Positions 6,942-12,044 of a DNA stretch of 12,044 nucleotides are shown piece after piece. The notes beneath the pieces are model-generated. The model was not told the origin of the DNA, ran no database searches, and saw nothing but the letters and a program-made list of their open reading frames with translations. Position 1 is the first letter of the stretch; each line of letters opens with the position of its first letter. The DNA comes from Bacteroidota bacterium (GTDB lineage Bacteria; Bacteroidota; Ignavibacteria; Ignavibacteriales; Ignavibacteriaceae). The position numbers were made by a program, and so were the translations under genes. The stretch covers positions 1 to 12,044 of the forward strand of contig JAJYSI010000048.1 in the NCBI GenBank assembly GCA_021793635.1. The letters run 5' to 3'.

Positions 6942-8303
6942 ATGTTTATAGATACACACGCACACTTGTTTTATCCAAATTTTAGTGAAGACCTGGATGC
7001 GGTAATTGAAAACGCAAAGCAGTCCGGCATCGATTATATTATTGTTCCGGCAACTGACTTGGAAACATCCGGAAAAGTAATCGAACTGATTGAAAAGTAT
7101 GATTTTATTTTCGGTGCAGTAGGTGTTCATCCGCATGAAACTAAAGATTGGGATAATACCTTAATTGAAAAGATTGAGATGCTGGCTTCACATCCTAAAG
7201 TTGTTGGGATAGGTGAAATTGGTCTGGATTATTTCTACGATTTTTCTCCCAAGGATAAACAAATCGAAGCATTTAAAGCGCAGCTTGATCTTGCTTTGAA
7301 AATAAATAAACCGGTAATTATTCATAACCGGGAATCCGATGAAGATATGATGGCAATTATTCGCAGCTATCAGGATACCGGATTAAAGGCGCAGTTCCAT
7401 TGCTTCAGCGGAACATTTGAGCAGGCAAGAGAACTGGTAAAGCTGAATCACTTCATTTCATTTACAGGTAATATTACTTTCAAAAAGTCCGACGAGCTTC
7501 GTGAGGTCCTTTCGAAATTAAGTCTCGAAAGTATAATGCTTGAAACCGATTCGCCGTTCATGACTCCGGAGCCGCACCGCGGTAAAAGAAACGAGCCTTC
7601 TTATGTTAAGATTGTTGCAGAAACAATTGCAGAAATCCATCATCTAAAAGTTGAAGATGTTGCACGCGTAACTTCGTACAATGTATTTAGAATGTTCGGC
7701 ATTGGCTCGAAGCCGGGGACAAGCTTTACATACAGAATCGGTGACGCGCTCTATGTTAATGTAACCAACCGCTGCGATGCAAAATGCGAGTTCTGCGATA
7801 GGAAAGAAGATGCGGTCATCAGCGGCTATAACCTGAGCATGACTAAAAGCGAAGAACCCGAGCCTGAGGTGTACATTAAAGAAATCGGCGATCCGAAACA
7901 ATATAAAGAAATTGTATTCTGCGGCTATGGCGAACCGACAATCCGCTGGGATGTTGTAAAAAAAGTTGCAAGGTATGTTAAAGAAAACGAAGGACGGACA
8001 AGACTGATTACAAACGGTCATGGCTGCCTTATCAACAAGCGCGATATAGTTCCTGAGCTTAGCGGCTTAATTGATGTCGTATCGATCAGCTTTAATTCTG
8101 CCGATCCGAGACAGTATTCCGAGATAGTTGGGCTTGGTACGGATTCATTCAACGAGATGATTAACTTCGCCAAGGAAGCGAAAAACTATTGCGAGAAAGT
8201 TGTAATGACCGTTATTGCAATGAAAGAAATTAATATTGAGCGGGCACGAAAAGTGGTCGAAGAAAAAATCGGTGCCGAGTTTAGAGTGAGACAATATTTC
8301 TAA
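6942..8303 (+). CDS. TatD-family metal-dependent hydrolase fused to a radical SAM domain
   Basis: The 453-residue protein has two enzyme domains. Residues 1-253 are a complete TatD-type nuclease: DTHAHL at 4-9 (His6, His8), GVHPHE at 61-66, GEIGLDY at 91-97 (Glu92), IIHNRE with His128, FHCFSG with His153, and ETDSPF at 201-206 (Asp203). All expected metal ligands are present. After a junction at about 253-262 comes a compact radical SAM domain of about 190 residues, with CDAKCEFC (Cys278, Cys282, Cys285) for the 4Fe-4S cluster and GYGEPT at 328-333 as the SAM-contact motif. To my recollection this matches the radical SAM family described as TatD-associated, found next to or fused to TatD; its substrate is unknown. 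AGGGGAG at 6923-6929 lies 12 bases upstream of the ATG, rather far. dacB follows 20 bases after the stop. Confidence 0.93.
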   Translation: MFIDTHAHLFYPNFSEDLDAVIENAKQSGIDYIIVPATDLETSGKVIELIEKYDFIFGAVGVHPHETKDWDNTLIEKIEMLASHPKVVGIGEIGLDYFYDFSPKDKQIEAFKAQLDLALKINKPVIIHNRESDEDMMAIIRSYQDTGLKAQFHCFSGTFEQARELVKLNHFISFTGNITFKKSDELREVLSKLSLESIMLETDSPFMTPEPHRGKRNEPSYVKIVAETIAEIHHLKVEDVARVTSYNVFRMFGIGSKPGTSFTYRIGDALYVNVTNRCDAKCEFCDRKEDAVISGYNLSMTKSEEPEPEVYIKEIGDPKQYKEIVFCGYGEPTIRWDVVKKVARYVKENEGRTRLITNGHGCLINKRDIVPELSGLIDVVSISFNSADPRQYSEIVGLGTDSFNEMINFAKEAKNYCEKVVMTVIAMKEINIERARKVVEEKIGAEFRVRQYF

Positions 8304-8323
8304 AAAATAAAAGATAAAAAGTT

Positions 8324-9757
8324 ATGAAGTTTTTTCTATCAATTTTTCTATTTTTCAATTTCATCCAGGCTTTCCCTCAAACAAATCTAAGCACTGTTAA
8401 ATCTGAAATCGATTCAGTTCTAGCAGGAAAGAATTTTGAATCAACTTTGATGGGGATCGATGTTTATGATTTAACTGCAAAAAAAGAATTGTACAGCAAA
8501 CACGATAAGCTATTGTTTCGTCCGGCTTCAAATCTGAAAATATTGACGACTTCTGCCGGATTAAAATATCTTGAACCAAGCTACAATTTTAAAACATCTG
8601 TTTTTTATTCCGGTGAAATAAGAAAGGGAATTTTACACGGAGATATTTACGTTGTCGGCGGCTGTGATCCCGTTTTTTCAGTCAGGGATTTAGACTCTAT
8701 TGCATTAGCAATAAAATCATTAGGCATCAAAAAAATAACCGGAAGCCTTTACGGCGATGTATCTATGATGGATTCATTATTTTGGGGCGACGGCTGGATG
8801 TGGAACGACGATCCTTCAACCGATCAGCCATACATTTGTGCTTTGGAAATAAATGAAAACTCAATCGGTGCAGTTGTAAAACCTGGAAAAATCGGAGAGA
8901 AAGCAAAAATATCTTTGGCTCCCAAAACCGGTTTTTTTAAGATAGAAAATTTAACAAATACGGTTCCTGCCGACAGCCCATCTACTGTTAACTTAGACCG
9001 GGACTGGATCAATAGAAAAAATACATTGATAATTACCGGAAATGTACCCGATAAGTTTATTCCAGATTCACTTCAGGATACTTTAAGCGTTAATGTTTAT
9101 GATCCTCAACTGTATTTCATGTATTTGCTGAAGGAACATTTAAACAAGTACGGTATTAAAACAGAAGGTAAAATTAGATTTGAAAAAGCGGACAGAAACA
9201 ATCTTGCTAAAATTTGTATTGTTGAACATAGTCTTGAATCCGTCGTTCATTATACAGACAAGGTTAGCTATAACCTCGGTGCAGAAATGGTTCTGCGGGC
9301 AATTGCTGCTAAGTATTTTGGTAAACCTGCTACTGCCAGGAACGGAATCAAATTTGTCGACAGTCTGATTACTTCTGCCGGAATGAACCCAAATGATTAT
9401 AGAATAGTCGATGGTTCCGGAGTTTCGCATTATAATTTGATTACGGCAAATCTAATTGTCCATGTCTTGAGGTATCTTTATTATGACCGTCCTGATCTTT
9501 ACAAAATAATTTATAATGATTTTCCGGTTGCCGGAGTTGATGGAACATTGAGTCATCGTTTTATTAACACACCTGGTTATAATAATGTCCATGCTAAAAC
9601 CGGATCACTTAGCGGAGTGAGCAGTCTTTCTGGTTATCTAACTGCAGAGAACGGACATCAAATTGCTTTCTCAATGCTGGTGCAGAGTTATGTAAAGAGT
9701 CCGAAAATTTACCGGGATGAACAGGATAAGATTTGCAATATTTTGATAAAGTATTAA
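8324..9757 (+). CDS. dacB: D-alanyl-D-alanine carboxypeptidase/endopeptidase, PBP4 type
   Basis: This periplasmic penicillin-binding protein of class C (peptidase family S13) removes the terminal D-Ala from, or cleaves cross-links in, peptidoglycan. It has 477 residues. A signal peptide covers about residues 1-16 to 1-19 (MKFF, then hydrophobic and aromatic). The three active-site motifs are present: SNLK (Ser69 nucleophile, Lys72), SYN (315-317) and KTG (425-427). The family motif DGSG is at 363-366. The roughly 245-residue distance from Ser69 to SYN is large enough for the extra domains inserted in PBP4 proteins. No Shine-Dalgarno sequence is visible before the ATG; the leader is A-rich. 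It lies 20 bases after the TatD fusion and 6 bases before prmA, so it is probably co-transcribed with both. Confidence 0.94.
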   Translation: MKFFLSIFLFFNFIQAFPQTNLSTVKSEIDSVLAGKNFESTLMGIDVYDLTAKKELYSKHDKLLFRPASNLKILTTSAGLKYLEPSYNFKTSVFYSGEIRKGILHGDIYVVGGCDPVFSVRDLDSIALAIKSLGIKKITGSLYGDVSMMDSLFWGDGWMWNDDPSTDQPYICALEINENSIGAVVKPGKIGEKAKISLAPKTGFFKIENLTNTVPADSPSTVNLDRDWINRKNTLIITGNVPDKFIPDSLQDTLSVNVYDPQLYFMYLLKEHLNKYGIKTEGKIRFEKADRNNLAKICIVEHSLESVVHYTDKVSYNLGAEMVLRAIAAKYFGKPATARNGIKFVDSLITSAGMNPNDYRIVDGSGVSHYNLITANLIVHVLRYLYYDRPDLYKIIYNDFPVAGVDGTLSHRFINTPGYNNVHAKTGSLSGVSSLSGYLTAENGHQIAFSMLVQSYVKSPKIYRDEQDKICNILIKY

Positions 9758-9763
9758 TTACAC

Positions 9764-10624
9764 ATGAAACGTTACAAAGAATTTACAATTACCGCCGAGC
9801 CGTTTAATCCTGAGTTGATAAGCGGATTGATGTGGGAACTAGATATAACCGGCGTTAATGAAGAAGTTAATTGCATAAAAATTTTTGCCGACGAGAAAAG
9901 CCAGGTTGAGCCGGATGATATAAAATCACTGCTCCAAAGGTTGGTTGATGAAAAAATGCTTTTTAATTTTTCGGTTGAAGAATATTACGTTGAAGATAAA
10001 AACTGGAACGAAGAGTGGGAAAAATCGTTAAATGTAATTGAGGTCTCCGACAAACTTGTTATTAAGCCGTCATTTAAAGATTATGCGGCAAAGCCCGGAC
10101 AAATTATTATTACGATTGATCCGAAGATGTCATTCGGTACCGGTGAGCATCAAACAACAAAATTAGTAATGCAGCTGCTTGAAAAATATGTAAAGAAAGA
10201 TATGAAGATGCTGGATGTCGGATCCGGAACCGGAGTTCTTGCAATTGCGGCAGTAAAGCTCGGAGCCGCCTCTGCAGTTGCTGTTGATAATGATGAATGG
10301 TGCTTCGGAAATGCAAAAGAAAATTGCGAAGTAAATTCTGCTGCTGCAAATATTGATGTAAGACTCGGTGAAATAAAAGACATCAAAGAAAATAATTTTG
10401 ATTTGATTACGGCAAACATACAGAAGAATATACTTCTAAGCATATCTTCAGAAATAAAAGAAAAGGCAAAGCCCGGCGGAATTATCATCTTATCCGGTTT
10501 GCTTTTCTCCGATGAGGAAGATATTATGAAAAAATATACATCGCTCGGATTTCAATTTGAAGAGAAAAAATCCATGGATGAATGGATTTCTATGGTCTTC
10601 AAATACACTGGTAAGTTTTCTTAA
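9764..10624 (+). CDS. prmA: Ribosomal protein L11 methyltransferase
   Basis: PrmA uses S-adenosylmethionine to methylate ribosomal protein L11 in the cytoplasm. The protein has 286 residues, close to the family norm of about 290. Residues 1-105 are the substrate-recognition part, including NWNEEWEKS at 80-88, a PrmA hallmark. FGTGEHQTT at 124-132 is a characteristic PrmA motif. The Rossmann methyltransferase domain follows, with motif I DVGSGTG at 151-157, the acidic AVDND at 173-177, and TANIQKNIL at 216-224 in place of the NPPY-type motif, as is usual in PrmA. The ATG is only 6 bases after the dacB stop and lacks a clear ribosome binding site. The identity is secure; whether L11 modification matters in this organism cannot be said. 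Confidence 0.95.
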   Translation: MKRYKEFTITAEPFNPELISGLMWELDITGVNEEVNCIKIFADEKSQVEPDDIKSLLQRLVDEKMLFNFSVEEYYVEDKNWNEEWEKSLNVIEVSDKLVIKPSFKDYAAKPGQIIITIDPKMSFGTGEHQTTKLVMQLLEKYVKKDMKMLDVGSGTGVLAIAAVKLGAASAVAVDNDEWCFGNAKENCEVNSAAANIDVRLGEIKDIKENNFDLITANIQKNILLSISSEIKEKAKPGGIIILSGLLFSDEEDIMKKYTSLGFQFEEKKSMDEWISMVFKYTGKFS

Positions 10625-10645
10625 GAAGAAATAAATTTCGAGAGT

Positions 10646-10674
10646 AAGTTTTTACTGTTTTGAATAAAAAACTT
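10646..10674 (+). terminator. Weak AT-rich hairpin after prmA
   Basis: AAGTTTTT at 10646-10653 pairs perfectly with AAAAACTT at 10667-10674 around a 13-base loop, and T residues continue to 10677. It stands 21 bases after the prmA stop and could be a weak terminator or processing site. With only one G-C pair in the stem, chance in an AT-rich spacer is a real alternative. Confidence 0.3.
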
Positions 10675-10724
10675 TTTCCAAAATTATTAAAAATTATTTA
10701 TAAAGAATTTAAAGGGAAGTCATA

Positions 10725-11897
10725 ATGCATGCAAAGTTAATTTTAAAACGCAGGGAAGATAAGCGGTTAAGGTCCGGTCATCTTTGGATTTTCAGTAATG
10801 AAGTTGATGGAATAAACGGAAGCGCTGAGAATGGTGATTTAATCGATGTCTTTGATTCGAGTGAAACACTTGTTGGCACCGGATTCTATAACAAAAACTC
10901 TCTAATCGCAGTCAGAATGCTGAACAATAATCAAGTCGAAGAACTTTATCCGTTGTTTAGAGAAAAAATTCTTAATGCGTATGAGCTAAGAAAAACTTTT
11001 TATCCCGGTCTGAGCTCTTTCCGTATGATTTTTAGCGAGAGTGATTACCTGCCCGGACTTATCATTGACAAGTATAATAATACTTTTGTACTTCAGGTAT
11101 ATTCTTTCGGAATGCAGAAAAATATTTCGATAATCGTAAAGATATTGCATGAAGAATTCGGTGCTGAAAATATTTTTACAAAGCATGAACCGTATTTCAG
11201 GAAGATGGAAGGATTGCCGGAAGAAGATGAAATTTACCTTGGCGAAAGAAAATCCGAAATAATTTCGGACGGCTCGCTTAGTTTCAACATAAATTTTGAA
11301 ACAGGGCAGAAGACGGGATTCTTTTTTGACCAAAGAGATAACAGATTCTTCATTGAAAAATTTGTGAAGGATAAGACTGTCATTGATGCTTTCTGCAACT
11401 CAGGCGGATTCGGAATGCATGCTGCTAAAGCCGGTGCCGCCTCGGTTTCTTTTGTCGATTCATCAGCTTCTGAAATTGAAAATACAAAGAAAAATATCGA
11501 ACTGAATAACCTCAACGGAAATTTCAGCTTTTATGAGGAAGATGTTTTTGATTTTCTAAGCAATGAGATTAATGAGCAGAAAAAATACGATGTAGTTATG
11601 GTTGACCCGCCGGCATTTGCAAAAAGTAAAAAACAGATTGCGATAGCCACAAAAGGATATGAGAAGCTAAACAAGCGTGCACTTCAAATTGTTGCTAAGA
11701 ATGGGTATCTCGTTACTTCATCGTGCTCGCATTTCATCGGCAGGTCGGCTTTTACCGAAATTCTAATTGATGCATCCCGAAAAGCTGAGGTAAATATTCA
11801 ACAGGTGCACTTTGCAAGTGCTGCGTTAGACCATCCGCAACTGACGGCAATGCCGGAAACTACATACTTAAAGTTTGCTGTTTTTAGGGTGAATTAA
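10725..11897 (+). CDS. rlmI: RlmI-family 23S rRNA cytosine-5 methyltransferase
   Basis: This is a class I SAM-dependent RNA methyltransferase. The 390-residue length and domain order match the RlmI family, whose E. coli member makes m5C1962 in 23S rRNA. Residues 1-70 form a PUA-type RNA-binding domain (LKRREDKRLRSGHLWIFSNE). A central domain runs to about 185, followed by ETGQKTGFFFDQR at 192-204. The catalytic domain has motif I DAFCNSGGFG at 221-230, acidic FVDSS at 243-247, motif IV VDPPAFAKSK at 293-302, and SSCSHF at 332-337 with Cys334 as the likely catalytic cysteine. AGGGA at 10713-10717 lies seven bases before the ATG. It follows prmA after 100 bases, so it may share a transcript or have its own promoter in that AT-rich gap. 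The exact target base is inferred from the family. Confidence 0.9.
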   Translation: MHAKLILKRREDKRLRSGHLWIFSNEVDGINGSAENGDLIDVFDSSETLVGTGFYNKNSLIAVRMLNNNQVEELYPLFREKILNAYELRKTFYPGLSSFRMIFSESDYLPGLIIDKYNNTFVLQVYSFGMQKNISIIVKILHEEFGAENIFTKHEPYFRKMEGLPEEDEIYLGERKSEIISDGSLSFNINFETGQKTGFFFDQRDNRFFIEKFVKDKTVIDAFCNSGGFGMHAAKAGAASVSFVDSSASEIENTKKNIELNNLNGNFSFYEEDVFDFLSNEINEQKKYDVVMVDPPAFAKSKKQIAIATKGYEKLNKRALQIVAKNGYLVTSSCSHFIGRSAFTEILIDASRKAEVNIQQVHFASAALDHPQLTAMPETTYLKFAVFRVN

Positions 11898-11923
11898 TTA
11901 AAATTCTTACCTTGTAAAAACGA

Positions 11924-11953
11924 TGCAACCTTTTTAAGTTTGTCGGCGTCTAA
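11924..11953 (+). promoter_or_regulatory. ECF-sigma-type promoter at the right edge
   Basis: TGCAACC at 11924-11930, followed by TTTTT, is a good -35 element of the AAC type recognised by ECF sigma factors. CGTCTAA at 11947-11953 is a matching -10 element. The gap between AACC and CGTC is 16 bases, the usual ECF spacing. In Bacteroidota-type genomes such sites commonly precede ECF sigma genes that control themselves (from memory). The driven gene lies past the window end. Its start is uncertain: TTG at 12036 has GAGG at 12025-12028, and an open frame from GTG at 11996 also runs to the edge. Confidence 0.55.
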
Positions 11954-11966
11954 TCACATTACTTTT

Positions 11967-11993
11967 CGAAATTTATTGCACCGGAAAATTTCG
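11967..11993 (+). other. Hairpin just downstream of the ECF-like promoter
   Basis: CGAAATTT at 11967-11974 pairs perfectly with AAATTTCG at 11986-11993 around an 11-base loop. Two more G-U pairs are possible outside (11965-11966 with 11994-11995). If the promoter at 11924-11953 is used, this sits in the 5' untranslated leader. There is no T tract after it, so it is unlikely to be a terminator for the preceding gene. Confidence 0.35.
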
Positions 11994-12044
11994 GGGTGAA
12001 AGTTTATTTATTTAAAAATTTAATGAGGTTAAAAATTGGTTATT

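Noticed and set aside
7690..7740. A separate start codon for the radical SAM half
   Set aside because: The frame runs through without a stop, and I see no ribosome binding site with a suitable start at the junction; the fusion is the simpler reading.
7644..8021. A 125-residue open frame on the minus strand inside the TatD-radical SAM gene
   Set aside because: It lies wholly within a confidently identified gene, its translation has no recognisable motif, and its composition is that of an antisense shadow.
10150..10488. A 112-residue minus-strand open frame inside prmA
   Set aside because: It overlaps the conserved methyltransferase core on the opposite strand and has low-complexity Ser/Phe/Ala content; there is no sign of an independent gene.

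Overview
This 12 kb window has low GC and every credible gene is on the + strand. It looks like chromosome from a Gram-negative bacterium of the Bacteroidota/Chlorobi/Ignavibacteria group, with Ignavibacteria the best guess. The evidence is a TonB-dependent receptor with an N-terminal carboxypeptidase-regulatory-like domain, two short lipoproteins, a TatD nuclease fused to a radical SAM domain, and AT-rich spacers in which only some genes have a Shine-Dalgarno sequence. The taxonomic call is inference from gene content, not from a marker gene. No rRNA, tRNA, CRISPR array, transposase or phage gene is visible.

Layout. Positions 2-64 may be the last 20 codons of an upstream gene. Positions 114-1813 hold two unrecognised envelope genes that overlap by one base: a short lipoprotein and an exported coiled-coil protein with a C-terminal membrane anchor. 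A strong hairpin (1835-1885) closes this pair. A 260-base spacer leads to acs (AMP-forming acetyl-CoA synthetase, 2148-4037), which is followed by a second hairpin (4054-4091) whose outer stem resembles the first. Next is a second lipoprotein/envelope pair with a one-base overlap: a lipoprotein of about 174 residues and a 730-residue TonB-dependent receptor (to 6867).

From 6942 the genes are mostly housekeeping: the TatD-radical SAM fusion, a PBP4-type D-Ala-D-Ala carboxypeptidase (dacB), ribosomal protein L11 methyltransferase (prmA) with only 6 bases between dacB and prmA, and, after a 100-base gap, an RlmI-family 23S rRNA cytosine methyltransferase. The right edge carries a good match to an ECF-sigma-type promoter (11924-11953) followed by a small hairpin. 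Its gene lies beyond the window.

How they fit together. Acs feeds acetate into central metabolism. The receptor and the four exported or lipidated proteins belong to the envelope, and DacB trims peptidoglycan. PrmA and the RlmI-like enzyme modify the ribosome. The TatD part is probably a metal-dependent nuclease or hydrolase; the substrate of its radical SAM half is unknown. The points most worth following are the TatD-radical SAM fusion, the two coupled lipoprotein/partner pairs, the related hairpins and the ECF-like promoter. I did not find a clearly new multi-gene defence or mobile system here.
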